Positions 1 through 6,979 of a DNA stretch of 18,837 bases are shown here, in pieces. The notes below the pieces were generated by a model that made no database searches, was not told the origin of the DNA, and was given only the letters and a program-made list of their open reading frames with translations. This DNA comes from Nitrospira sp. (GTDB lineage: Bacteria; Nitrospirota; Nitrospiria; Nitrospirales; Nitrospiraceae). Positions within the stretch are counted from its first letter, which is position 1. Each line of letters opens with the position of its first letter. Location: the NCBI GenBank assembly GCA_030456405.1, contig JAKDNQ010000018.1:1-18837 (forward strand), written 5' to 3'. A program made the position numbers and the translations under genes.

Positions 1-1874
1 ACATCCATACCTTGGAGCCAGTTTCCGCTCATATCCGTGGTAGTTTCCGCGAAGTGATGATGCACGTCCAGGACAGCAATGCGCGGGTAGCAGAATTGAT
101 CACCACCGATAATCCACAAGCAAGAGTGGGGGCGACCACCGTGGATGGGCCTCCGTCTCATCAGTTCCCTGAGCGCATCAACAAATCGCCGATGTGGTTT
201 TTGAATGGCGGTGAAGCGACCACCGGAAGCAGCTATAGCATGCGCGTTGAGCCATTGAGTGTGCGTCTAGCCCAGAATCCTGACCCGTCGAAACTCTTCG
301 TCTCCGGTATTCACGGCGATCCGGGCACTCCGTTGTTACGGGCCTATCTTGGCGACCCGATTCTGGTGCGCGCCTTGGTAGGGTCTGCCAACGAAGTGCA
401 TACCTGGCACGTGACGGGCCATTGGTTCCCAATGGAACGGTATTCGACGACCGCCATGCCGCGAAGCACGATTCACCTGGCGATTGGAGAGCGCTACGAT
501 CCGGCGATCCCAGCGGCAGGGGGACCGCAGAAACAGGCCGGCGACTATCTCTACTATAGCGGCCGCGCTTCCCACTTCGCGGAAGGCAGTTGGGGAATCT
601 TCCGGGTCTTCGATGAGCTGCAAGGGGATCTGAAGCCCCTGCCGAGCCGAGAGCAGATTCAAAAATCCGCTCCGTCGGTTTGTCCGGCAGAGGCTCCCGT
701 GAAGACGTTCAATGTTTCGGCAATCGATCAGAACATCCGGTATAACGAAGGAACGCCGGGTGTGATGGAAGTCGATTTGGAACGCAAAATGGTGTTTGGG
801 AACGAGCAGGGTAAGATGTATGTACTCGACGGTGATCGTGGCAAGGTTAAGGCCGGTGAACTCAAGCCGAGCCCGCTGACCTTGCACGTAAACGTCGGCG
901 ATTGTATGAAGGTTAATTTAAAAAATGAGATGGCCAAAGAACGGGCTGGATTCCACGTCGATATGATGGCGTTCGATCCGAAAGATTCGTTCGGCGCCAA
1001 TGTCGGCAACAACCCTGGCGATCAAACGATCGGTCCTGGCGAGAGCAAAACGTACACCTATTTTGCTCACCCGGAGTATGGAGAACTGGCTGCCCTCATT
1101 CAAGATTGGGGGAACGTGGTCGAGAATCCACGCAACGGTCTGTTCGGTTCGGTTATTGTCGGTCCGAAGGGATCGCGCTACCGCGATCCAATGACGGGCG
1201 CCGATCTGACGATGAAGAGCAGCTGGCGTGCCGATGTGCTTGTGGATCGGACGATCCCCGGGAACGAGAACCGGAAGAACTACCGTTCCTTCTCGTTGAT
1301 GTTCCAGGACGAAGATAACATCATAGGTGTGAGTTTCATGCCGTATATCCAACAGGCGGCCGGTATTACAGCCGTGAATTACCAGTCGGAACCGACCGCC
1401 TGGCGGATGGAAAAGGGCTGCGATATACCGGAGATCTTCAGCTGTGTCAAAGCTGGGGGTAGTGGACCTGCGACGCCGTTGCTGCAGGCGCATGTTGGAG
1501 ATCCGGTGGCTATTCACGTGCTCGGCGCGTTCAGTGAGCAGGTTCAGCTATTCACGGTCGATGGCCATGAATGGCCGCATGAGCCTTATTCGCAGGGTGC
1601 CGACCAGGTCAGCACGATGGAGTTCGGTGGGTCTGAGGTGATCAATGCCTATCTCACAGGTGGCGCAGGCGGTCCGAATAGGATTGTCGGCGACTACATG
1701 TGGAAGAACCAGCGTCCAGCGTTTGCCAACGCAGGACAATGGGGCCTCTTCAAGGTGTTGCCGATTGAGGATCAGCGGATCCTTCCGTTGATGCCACAGG
1801 TTCCACCGACCAAGACAGCGGAGAATGAGAATGCAGGAGGGGCTGTTTCGCGAACGTCAACGGTTGGACGATAA
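1..1874 (+). CDS. Multicopper-oxidase-like protein, C-terminal part (5' truncated)
   Basis: The reading frame is open to the left edge (codon phase begins at base 3), so the start lies outside the window; the TTG at 12 is not a credible start. About 620 residues are visible. They contain several cupredoxin-like beta-sandwich blocks: G-x-F-R-E at the start, a central block with 'IGPGESKTYTY' and 'GLFGSVIVG', and two related blocks near residues 106-200 and 486-584. The block motif H-TW-H-VTG-H (residues 130-137) resembles the multicopper oxidase H-P-x-H-x-H-G-H motif with one histidine replaced. No H-C-H motif is visible, so a complete trinuclear centre cannot be assigned from this part. It is probably a large multi-domain periplasmic copper oxidase, distantly like ceruloplasmin or MnxG-type proteins. 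The substrate is unknown. Family assignment is fairly secure; catalytic activity is not. Confidence 0.72.
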   Translation, partial: IHTLEPVSAHIRGSFREVMMHVQDSNARVAELITTDNPQARVGATTVDGPPSHQFPERINKSPMWFLNGGEATTGSSYSMRVEPLSVRLAQNPDPSKLFVSGIHGDPGTPLLRAYLGDPILVRALVGSANEVHTWHVTGHWFPMERYSTTAMPRSTIHLAIGERYDPAIPAAGGPQKQAGDYLYYSGRASHFAEGSWGIFRVFDELQGDLKPLPSREQIQKSAPSVCPAEAPVKTFNVSAIDQNIRYNEGTPGVMEVDLERKMVFGNEQGKMYVLDGDRGKVKAGELKPSPLTLHVNVGDCMKVNLKNEMAKERAGFHVDMMAFDPKDSFGANVGNNPGDQTIGPGESKTYTYFAHPEYGELAALIQDWGNVVENPRNGLFGSVIVGPKGSRYRDPMTGADLTMKSSWRADVLVDRTIPGNENRKNYRSFSLMFQDEDNIIGVSFMPYIQQAAGITAVNYQSEPTAWRMEKGCDIPEIFSCVKAGGSGPATPLLQAHVGDPVAIHVLGAFSEQVQLFTVDGHEWPHEPYSQGADQVSTMEFGGSEVINAYLTGGAGGPNRIVGDYMWKNQRPAFANAGQWGLFKVLPIEDQRILPLMPQVPPTKTAENENAGGAVSRTSTVGR

Positions 1875-1954
1875 GGAGGACGATGGCCTCGGCTCGTTGA
1901 AGAGGCGAAGGTCCTGCCAGTTCGAGTCCGAGACCGAGTAAGATCGACTGAACC

Positions 1955-1990
1955 ATGGGGGGAGTATTTATACTCCCCCCATCTATTTTG
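1955..1990 (+). terminator. Strong rho-independent terminator after the multicopper oxidase gene
   Basis: A perfect 12-bp stem (1955-1966 with 1971-1982, ATGGGGGGAGTA / TACTCCCCCCAT) with a 4-base loop is followed by the T-rich run CTATTTTGTTTCT. It lies about 80 bases after the oxidase stop codon. The 80 bases between stop and hairpin hold no gene that I can support. Confidence 0.85.
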
Positions 1991-2018
1991 TTTCTATGTG
2001 TTTCTAACGGTGGTGAGC

Positions 2019-2795
2019 ATGACTGTAAATCGATGGCGCATGATAGCTTCTATCTGTCACGTGATCGTTCTGAGCCTGTTCATGAGTGGTTCGATCGCAG
2101 CCTGGGCATATGAGGAAGCGATGGTTTCGAACGGCGGCACAGTGACCGGTACCGTGCAGCTGTATGGCGAACCGCCAGCGCCTGCGTCGTTCGATCTGAG
2201 CAGGTTTCCAGATCGAGTGTATTGCGGAGCGCTGTCCGATGGGTCCGGCTTCCGGCTGCTTCGGACCGTCACAATCGGAAGAAATCAAGGGTTGAAAGAT
2301 GTCGTCGTGACGATCGAAAACGTTGAGAAAGGCAAACCGTTCGGATTGACAGAAACGAATCTGGAGGCGAATATTTGCCAATTTGTCCCCTTCGTATCGG
2401 TCATGCGGGACAATCACCCATTGATAGTGAAGAATCTTGACCCGGTCTCGCACGATTTGCAGTTCTATGAGCGGGACCGCGAGCATGTGTTCATCATGTT
2501 CCATCGTCCCTCTCTTACCAGGACCGGGACGAGCGATATCATCCGGTTCACAGGTCATCGTCGCGATGTCAGTATGCAGTGCGGCTTTCATCCCTACATG
2601 CAGGGACACGGTCTAGCCGTTGATAATCCATATTACGCGATCACCGGCATGGAGGGGACCTTTGAGATCAAGGATCTTCCGGCCGGCAATTATCGAATCA
2701 AGGCCTGGCACCCGACTCTGGGAGAGAAAGTGCAAAACGTCACGGTGGCTGCGAACGGCACGACATCGTTGGACTTTAACTTTGAATCGAAATAG
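2019..2795 (+). CDS. Exported plastocyanin-like (cupredoxin) protein, paralog 1
   Basis: 258 residues from the ATG at 2019, which has GGTGGTGAG just upstream; an in-frame GTG at 1998 is possible but has no ribosome binding site and would spoil the signal peptide. The N-terminus is a signal peptide ending in AWA before YEE. The mature protein has a beta-sandwich with the family pattern C-x-F-x-P (Cys near 120), N-x-D-x3-H (His145) and C-x2-H-x2-M (Cys188, His191, Met194), which together would form a mononuclear copper site. It ends in a carboxypeptidase-regulatory-like block, 'GTFEIKDLPAGNYRIKAWHP'. It is collinear with the protein at 4093-4887. A periplasmic electron carrier or copper protein is the likely role. 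The next gene starts 3 bases after the stop. Confidence 0.8.
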   Translation: MTVNRWRMIASICHVIVLSLFMSGSIAAWAYEEAMVSNGGTVTGTVQLYGEPPAPASFDLSRFPDRVYCGALSDGSGFRLLRTVTIGRNQGLKDVVVTIENVEKGKPFGLTETNLEANICQFVPFVSVMRDNHPLIVKNLDPVSHDLQFYERDREHVFIMFHRPSLTRTGTSDIIRFTGHRRDVSMQCGFHPYMQGHGLAVDNPYYAITGMEGTFEIKDLPAGNYRIKAWHPTLGEKVQNVTVAANGTTSLDFNFESK

Positions 2796-2797
2796 CC

Positions 2798-3304
2798 ATG
2801 GCGCGTTCTCGATCCCTGCATGCGGTGGTGCTGGCTGCGTGTCTCGGCGTGATAGGCGCTCACGCGGTCGCTGCCGAAGTCGTATCGGCACCTCCGGTGA
2901 GCCGCGTTGAGGTCGTGCTGGCGAGTCAGTACAAAAAACAGATTGCCACAGTGACGGAAGAATTTGTCCTAGCGGGGATGGCGAACGTCCACTTTCAGTT
3001 TTTTAGACAGGGGCAGCCTCCACAAAACATTGGTCTGGGCCGAGACGTTCCCGCTGATAAGGCACGAGAAGCAATCCGGTTGGCACTCAAGTATAACCTT
3101 GGTGTGGGGATTCTACTGCCGGAGCGACTGTTCCCTCCACGATTTATCACGATTGCATCATCGAACTACGACGACACAGTTGAATATCCCATCGATCAGG
3201 CTGCGTTGGCACAATTACAGAATGAACAGCTCACGACGGAAGAGTTTCACCGCCTCTATCGGGACCTGACTTCTGTCCCACTGGAACCCAAGGGCCGACA
3301 CTAG
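2798..3304 (+). CDS. Small exported protein of unknown function
   Basis: 168 residues. The ATG lies 3 bases after the stop of the plastocyanin-like gene, so translation is probably coupled. A signal peptide (hydrophobic stretch near residues 8-24, likely cleavage after AVAA) indicates export. The mature part is mixed alpha/beta with no cysteine and no heme or metal motif that I recognise. One segment, residues about 88-115, reads as an amphipathic helix followed by a short hydrophobic strand with 'GVGILLPERLFPP'. I do not recognise the family. Its position between copper and metal-binding proteins suggests an accessory role in the same periplasmic system, which is only inference from gene order. 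Confidence 0.7.
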   Translation: MARSRSLHAVVLAACLGVIGAHAVAAEVVSAPPVSRVEVVLASQYKKQIATVTEEFVLAGMANVHFQFFRQGQPPQNIGLGRDVPADKAREAIRLALKYNLGVGILLPERLFPPRFITIASSNYDDTVEYPIDQAALAQLQNEQLTTEEFHRLYRDLTSVPLEPKGRH

Positions 3305-3305
3305 T

Positions 3306-3326
3306 AGGATGCTGAAAGAGCATCCT
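3306..3326 (+). repeat. Short hairpin sharing the AGGATGCTGAAA end of the 10634 element
   Basis: A perfect 8-bp stem (AGGATGCT 3306-3313, AGCATCCT 3319-3326) with a 5-base loop starts 2 bases after the stop codon at 3304. Its left part, AGGATGCTGAAA, is identical to the left end of the 254-base element at 10634, and its right arm matches that element's right end, GAGCATCC. It looks like the two ends joined with no interior. There is no T-run, so it is not a classic terminator. Confidence 0.6.
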
Positions 3327-3380
3327 GTCTGGATCATCGGTGGTCCCTCCATCTGTTCACCAGCCTATGAAGGAAGAAGT

Positions 3381-3824
3381 GTGAAGTTGCTTCAGACGAT
3401 CAGGAGCCGGATTATGCCGGCAGTCCTAGCCATCCTGCTGTCGTTTCTCTTCGTCTCCAATGAGGGTACGGTACGCGCATCGGAGCCATCTGGCGCGAGT
3501 CTGCAAGATCAGGGCGACAGTCTGATGAAGAACGTCGAAGAAATGGTGGCGCATGGCGGAATGGGGGATGCAAAGGCCATCGTCCATCACTGCGGAGAGG
3601 CGGCGCGCTATGCCGAGACGATGATCAAACAGCTCTCACTATCAGATCCTCGTCGGGCCGATGCCAAGACTTCCCTCAATGAAGTCATCCGGCAGTGCAG
3701 TCGCGTAGCGGATATCGGTATCCACGCCGATCCAGGACAGCTCCTCAATCCTGCTACCAAAGCTCGTGCCGCTGCGCAGGAGTCGATAAAGTTGCTTGGG
3801 TTGACAAGGGCAAACAAAGGGTAG
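3381..3824 (+). CDS. Exported SmbP-like helical protein (putative metal binding)
   Basis: 147 residues from the GTG at 3381, preceded by AAGGAAG about 5 bases upstream. The longer frame from 3309 starts inside the hairpin and would put 24 residues before the signal peptide. The signal peptide ends near VRA-SEP. The mature protein is almost wholly helical, with a heptad-like spacing of His, Cys and Ala: 'VAHGG', 'AIVHHCGEAARYAE', 'QCSRVADIGIHAD', 'AAAQESIKLLG'. This layout matches the small metal-binding protein SmbP of nitrifiers, a His-rich four-helix bundle, though with fewer histidines and two cysteines in place of some. Metal binding is inferred from the resemblance. An uncharacterised four-helix protein without metal remains possible. 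Confidence 0.6.
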   Translation: MKLLQTIRSRIMPAVLAILLSFLFVSNEGTVRASEPSGASLQDQGDSLMKNVEEMVAHGGMGDAKAIVHHCGEAARYAETMIKQLSLSDPRRADAKTSLNEVIRQCSRVADIGIHADPGQLLNPATKARAAAQESIKLLGLTRANKG

Positions 3825-3858
3825 GAGTCTGGCCGATCAGATTGACCGATCGTCTTGC

Positions 3859-3882
3859 GCCATCGAAGAAAGTGGCGATGGC
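3859..3882 (+). terminator. Candidate weak terminator after the SmbP-like gene
   Basis: A 7-bp stem, GCCATCG (3859-3865) with CGATGGC (3876-3882), has a 10-base loop and is followed after a few bases by CCTTTTC. It lies 35 bases after the SmbP-like stop. The loop is long and the T-run weak, so termination may be partial. Confidence 0.35.
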
Positions 3883-3909
3883 TGGGCCTTTTCACCCTCT
3901 TGTTTCAGA

Positions 3910-3939
3910 TTGACAGGATACGGTAGGATTTCATATATA
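3910..3939 (+). promoter_or_regulatory. Sigma-70-type promoter for the second plastocyanin-like gene
   Basis: A perfect -35 box TTGACA (3910-3915) is followed after 18 bases by TATATA (3934-3939); overlapping TATACT at 3938-3943 is a poorer-spaced alternative. Transcription would begin near 3946-3950 and leave a leader of about 145 bases before the ATG at 4093. Confidence 0.6.
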
Positions 3940-3945
3940 TACTCG

Positions 3946-4092
3946 TTCCAAGACCAGCCTCGCCAGCCTGGCATCGATCGAGCCCACCAGAGAGGAAGCC
4001 GTTCCCATCTTTCTCTCCTTAGGCCGGTGGAAAAAAGACGGGAACAATGAGCTAGGATCAGGGTCTATCGTTAATCACAAGGAGGCAGTCCC
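3946..4092 (+). promoter_or_regulatory. Structured 5' leader of the plastocyanin-like gene
   Basis: This 147-base leader holds no ORF of note. Two mutually exclusive foldings are visible. One pairs CCACC (3984-3988) with GGTGG (4026-4030) and GAGAG (3990-3994) with CTCTC (4013-4017). The other pairs GTTCCC (4001-4006) with GGGAAC (4040-4045). It ends in a perfect ribosome binding site AAGGAGG (4079-4085), 7 bases before the ATG. No known riboswitch is recognised. Confidence 0.35.
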
Positions 4093-4887
4093 ATGAAGAG
4101 TGCACTATCAGTCATATTTGGTGTGGCAGCCGTCGCGTTTGTCGCGGCGCCTCTCACCTCGTTCGCAGGCGGAACGATTGCCGGCAAGGTGACCTTTGCT
4201 GGAAAGTCTGAGCAAAAAGAATTTTTGTTCTCGAAGTTCCCTAATCCCAAGTTCTGTCCGAAGAATCCTCACAAGGAATTGATGGACGGGGATAAGCGGT
4301 TCTTGAAGACCATCGAAGTCGGTAAAGATGGTGGCCTCAAGAACGCGGTGGTCGCCGTCATTGATGTCGAAGATAAGGCGTTCGTCGATGGATATCAGGG
4401 CACTGAAGTCATTGCGGAATTCTGCGAGTTCATGCCGTTGACCGGTGTGGTGGTGAATACCAAGTCCTTCAAGGTTGAGAACCATGACGCCGATCCGGAT
4501 GATCCCAAGTCGGTCCAAGGCGTGCTGCATAACCCCCATAGCTTTGTGGTGAAGGGCACCAGCTCGGCCACCGGTTTCAACATCGGTTTGGCCAAGAAGG
4601 GCGACAAGCTCGATAAGCCCGTGGTGTTCCGTGGTGGAGCAGAGAAGGATGGCTGGTATCGTTTGCAGTGCGACCAGCACGAGTTCATGCAGGGCTTCTT
4701 TCTCCCGGTGTCGAGCCCGCACTTTGCGGTCGTGAAGGACGATGGCTCCTTCGAGATCAAGGATGTGCCGGCCGGCAAGCACAAAGTGGTGGCCTGGCAT
4801 CCGTTCGCCGCCAAGGGTAAGAAGGTGGAGTTTGAGGTGGATGTAGCTGACGGCGGAACCGCCAACCTCAAGGCTGAAATCAAGTAA
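4093..4887 (+). CDS. Exported plastocyanin-like (cupredoxin) protein, paralog 2
   Basis: 264 residues with AAGGAGG 7 bases before the ATG. The signal peptide has a hydrophobic core at residues 5-20 and likely cleavage near SFA-GG. The mature chain carries Cys111 in the C-x-F-x-P position, His146/His149 in 'LHNPHSFVV', and the copper motif C-x2-H-x2-M at Cys193, His196, Met199. The C-terminal block 'GSFEIKDVPAGKHKVVAWHP' is nearly the same as in paralog 1, and both have an extra cysteine near the start of the mature domain. It has many lysines. The gene is monocistronic, with its own promoter, leader and terminator, which suggests an abundant periplasmic copper protein, probably an electron carrier. 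The redox partner is not shown by the sequence. Confidence 0.82.
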   Translation: MKSALSVIFGVAAVAFVAAPLTSFAGGTIAGKVTFAGKSEQKEFLFSKFPNPKFCPKNPHKELMDGDKRFLKTIEVGKDGGLKNAVVAVIDVEDKAFVDGYQGTEVIAEFCEFMPLTGVVVNTKSFKVENHDADPDDPKSVQGVLHNPHSFVVKGTSSATGFNIGLAKKGDKLDKPVVFRGGAEKDGWYRLQCDQHEFMQGFFLPVSSPHFAVVKDDGSFEIKDVPAGKHKVVAWHPFAAKGKKVEFEVDVADGGTANLKAEIK

Positions 4888-4922
4888 GTTCATGTTCGTT
4901 TGAGCGGGGTACCCCGCAATCG

Positions 4923-4956
4923 AGGGCAGCGGAGCAATCCGCTGCCCTTCGTATTT
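4923..4956 (+). terminator. Strong rho-independent terminator with GCAA tetraloop
   Basis: An 11-bp perfect stem, AGGGCAGCGGA (4923-4933) with TCCGCTGCCCT (4938-4948), closes on a stable GCAA loop and is followed by TCGTATTTT. It lies 35 bases after the plastocyanin-like stop. A 14-base perfect palindrome, GCGGGGTACCCCGC (4904-4917), precedes it. Confidence 0.88.
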
Positions 4957-4985
4957 TCCCGTTCTAGCATACGGTTTCTGTCGCC

Positions 4986-5015
4986 TTGCCTTTCAGTTTC
5001 CAATCTAGGTAAGAT
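4986..5015 (+). promoter_or_regulatory. Possible promoter of the methyltransferase gene
   Basis: TTGCCT (4986-4991) and TAAGAT (5010-5015) are 18 bases apart, each matching 4 of 6 consensus bases. The gene follows a strong terminator, so a promoter must lie in this gap. The exact boxes are uncertain. Confidence 0.3.
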
Positions 5016-5051
5016 GCTGAGTTTCAAAGCGATTTGCTTGAGGGGCGTGGT

Positions 5052-6041
5052 GTGTCACGAGAACTATCGCTCGCAGAAATCTTCCAGCTTGGCTACTACT
5101 GGGAGACCAAAGTTCTGCTCACGGCTGTCCGGCTGGACGTGTTTTCTGCGTTGGATGGAAAGCGGAAAACACTTTCTGAAATAGCCGATCGAATCGGCGC
5201 CCATGCGCAGACGCTGGGATTGTTGTTGAACGCTCTTGTTGCGATGCGACTAATGGAGAAGGACGGGGATTCTTATGGGAATTCAACGGCCGCGGCCACT
5301 CATCTTGTCCGTAATTCTGCTCAGTATATCGGACACCTCCTTCTGCTTCACGATGCAGAATGGGATAACTGGGGCAAATTGGAACAGACGATTCGCACGG
5401 GACAACGGTCGGTCGACCGGCATGTCTTTGAGACCGACCCGGATTTAGGCAGCAATGTGCTGGCGGTACTCCATCGGATTGGGCAGCAGAGCGGGCCTGA
5501 TCTTGCCAAACGGCTGCAGCTGCAGGGGCCGGTGCGATTCCTGGATTTGGGAGGCGGAGCTGGGACCAACGCGATTGCATTTTGTCAGGCCTATCCAGAG
5601 TTGACTGCTACGGTGTTCGATTTGCCTGCGACGCTCCGACTCACGGAACGAATTGTGAAAGAAGCGGGTTTGGAATCGAGGATTGCGTTGCGTTCCGGAG
5701 ATTTTAACAGAGATGGACTTGGCGGGGCCTACGACGTCGTCCTGATGTCGGACATCCTGCATTATCAAGATTTTTCGACGAACGCGGCACTGGTGAAAAA
5801 GGTTTGGGCTCATTTAGCGCCGTGCGGTCGATTGGTCATCAAGGATCGATTCTTAAACGAAGCCGGAACCGGCCCGGCTTGGACCACCGCGTTTGCGGTC
5901 CATATTCTCGTGAACACAGAGCGAGGTGATTGTTACAAAGCGGCGGACGCGATTCAGTGGATGGGGGAGGCGGGTTTCCCAACAGTCGCAGAATTGGAAC
6001 CGTCAGCGGTTGTGCAGGGCATAAAAGCTCATGAAGCGTGA
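5052..6041 (+). CDS. SAM-dependent methyltransferase (O-methyltransferase / hydroxyneurosporene-methyltransferase type)
   Basis: 329 residues from the GTG at 5052, which has GAGGGG 6 bases upstream; a TTG at 5034 is also in frame but lacks a binding site. Residues about 10-90 form the winged-helix dimerisation domain typical of plant-type and BchU/CrtF-type O-methyltransferases ('TLSEIADRIGAHAQTLGLLL'). The SAM-binding motif I is 'FLDLGGGAGTNAIAF' (near 163-177), followed by the acidic 'VFDLP', then 'YDVVLMSDILHYQ' and 'GRLVIKDRFL'. It would transfer a methyl group to a hydroxyl or carbon of a small aromatic or tetrapyrrole-like substrate. The substrate cannot be read from the sequence. Its place beside oxidase and PCP_red genes makes a heme, quinone or pigment substrate worth considering, as inference only. 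Confidence 0.8.
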   Translation: MSRELSLAEIFQLGYYWETKVLLTAVRLDVFSALDGKRKTLSEIADRIGAHAQTLGLLLNALVAMRLMEKDGDSYGNSTAAATHLVRNSAQYIGHLLLLHDAEWDNWGKLEQTIRTGQRSVDRHVFETDPDLGSNVLAVLHRIGQQSGPDLAKRLQLQGPVRFLDLGGGAGTNAIAFCQAYPELTATVFDLPATLRLTERIVKEAGLESRIALRSGDFNRDGLGGAYDVVLMSDILHYQDFSTNAALVKKVWAHLAPCGRLVIKDRFLNEAGTGPAWTTAFAVHILVNTERGDCYKAADAIQWMGEAGFPTVAELEPSAVVQGIKAHEA

Positions 6042-6050
6042 AGCGACATG

Positions 6051-6140
6051 TTGGTCTGTCTCGTTGTCGCCCCGTCTCTCTGGTCTGTCTGGTGCAGACG
6101 AGATAGACGAAATAGACCAAAAAGACCAGACAGACGAGCG
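6051..6140 (+). repeat. Intergenic palindromic word repeat, 'GGTCTGTCT' type
   Basis: The gap after the methyltransferase begins with two imperfect copies of GGTCTGTCT (6053-6061, 6082-6090). It then turns into the complement words AGACGAG, AGACGAA, AGACCAA and AGACCAGACAGACGAG. GTCTGTCTGG (6083-6092) pairs perfectly with CCAGACAGAC (6126-6135), and TTGGTCT (6051-6057) with AGACCAA (6114-6120). It ends just before the AGAAGGG ribosome binding site of the next gene. It is not a tandem repeat of fixed unit. Confidence 0.7.
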
Positions 6141-6151
6141 AGAAGGGCGTC

Positions 6152-6868
6152 ATGCTTGAGTGGCTAAAAGAGCCGGGGTTTTTTGGAACTCACGCCACGG
6201 TTGGGGCAGATATGAGCCAACTCATGGCGACGTTCTTTACGGGGCTCTTCGTGATCGGCTGGATCCAAGCGAAGAGAAGCCGGGCGGATGCGCATCACTG
6301 GATGATGTTTGGCGGGATGATCGCCATGGTGGCATTTTTCATCAGTTACTATCTATTTCGGCAATTAGGCGTGTTGGCTTTTGAAGGGAAGGAAGGCTTC
6401 GGCGGGTCGCAGGCCCTCTACGATTACGTCTTCATTCCTGTGCTGACGGTACATATTTTTCTGGTGATTCTCGGATTAGTCATGGCGGTCTACATGATTG
6501 TGCTGGGTTTTCGCGCGCAGCAAGTCATCGATGGTGTTCGGTCGCTCAGCGAGACACTGTTGCTCACGACGTGGAAGAAGATCGGGGTGGTGTTTGGTAC
6601 GCTCACGGCGGTCGTCATGCTGTTGTTCTTGTCGCGCATCGCCACTGCCGACTTTTCAATGCGGAAGTTCGAGGTGTATCTCGGTTTATTGACGGTGATT
6701 GCCATCGTGTTTTCAGTTGAAATGACGATTCAACGGATCTGGCCGAACGGCGCGCGCCGCCATCGGGCGCTCGGACGGTTCACGATGGTCGTCTATTGCG
6801 TCCTCTTTGTGACCGGGACTACCACCTACACGATGCTCTATCTCTTATACCCAGGCAAGATTGGATGA
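6152..6868 (+). CDS. DUF420-family membrane protein (putative oxidase assembly factor)
   Basis: 238 residues with AGAAGGG 4 bases before the ATG. Six hydrophobic helices are visible near residues 22-40, 52-72, 92-118, 143-161, 174-192 and 210-232. The family's spaced histidines are present at 14, 48-49, 101 and 204, and the C-terminus 'RHRALGRFTMVVYCVLFVTG' is characteristic. DUF420 includes CtaM (YozB), which is needed for heme-copper oxidase maturation in Firmicutes. Here the neighbouring oxidase subunits are CydA-like, so a role in their assembly or in copper or heme supply is plausible but unproven. It sits in a same-strand run of genes separated by the unusual palindromic gaps rather than by tight operon spacing. 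Confidence 0.78.
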   Translation: MLEWLKEPGFFGTHATVGADMSQLMATFFTGLFVIGWIQAKRSRADAHHWMMFGGMIAMVAFFISYYLFRQLGVLAFEGKEGFGGSQALYDYVFIPVLTVHIFLVILGLVMAVYMIVLGFRAQQVIDGVRSLSETLLLTTWKKIGVVFGTLTAVVMLLFLSRIATADFSMRKFEVYLGLLTVIAIVFSVEMTIQRIWPNGARRHRALGRFTMVVYCVLFVTGTTTYTMLYLLYPGKIG

Positions 6869-6976
6869 ATGGGTAAATGGGCAATGGTGAATGTTAAATG
6901 ACCGAGGCTAGGTGAAGAGTTAAAGTTCGGGGCCGATAATCAAACATTGACCATTTAACATTAAACATTGGGTTAA
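6869..6976 (+). repeat. Intergenic palindromic word repeat, 'AATGGTTAAATG' type
   Basis: Directly after the DUF420 stop come degenerate words AATGGGTAAATGG, CAATGGTGAATG and TTAAATG (6869-6900). They are mirrored downstream as CAAACATTGACC, ATTTAACATT and AAACATTGGG (6941-6972). AATGTTAAATG (6890-6900) pairs perfectly with CATTTAACATT (6952-6962). The mirror half ends at the start of the next gene and probably includes its weak ribosome binding site. Confidence 0.7.
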
Positions 6977-6979
6977 GTA

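Noticed and set aside
1919..1932. tRNA-like T-loop string GTTCGAGTCC
   Set aside because: The flanking bases do not form a T-stem, and no acceptor or anticodon arm can be drawn around it.
4108..4893. 261-codon open frame on the - strand opposite the second plastocyanin-like gene
   Set aside because: It is a shadow of a strongly supported + strand gene with signal peptide, copper motif and perfect binding site. The - product has no signal, domain or binding site.
6042..6151. CRISPR array or simple tandem repeat in the gap
   Set aside because: The words are degenerate, unevenly spaced and occur in both orientations, with no spacers and no cas genes.
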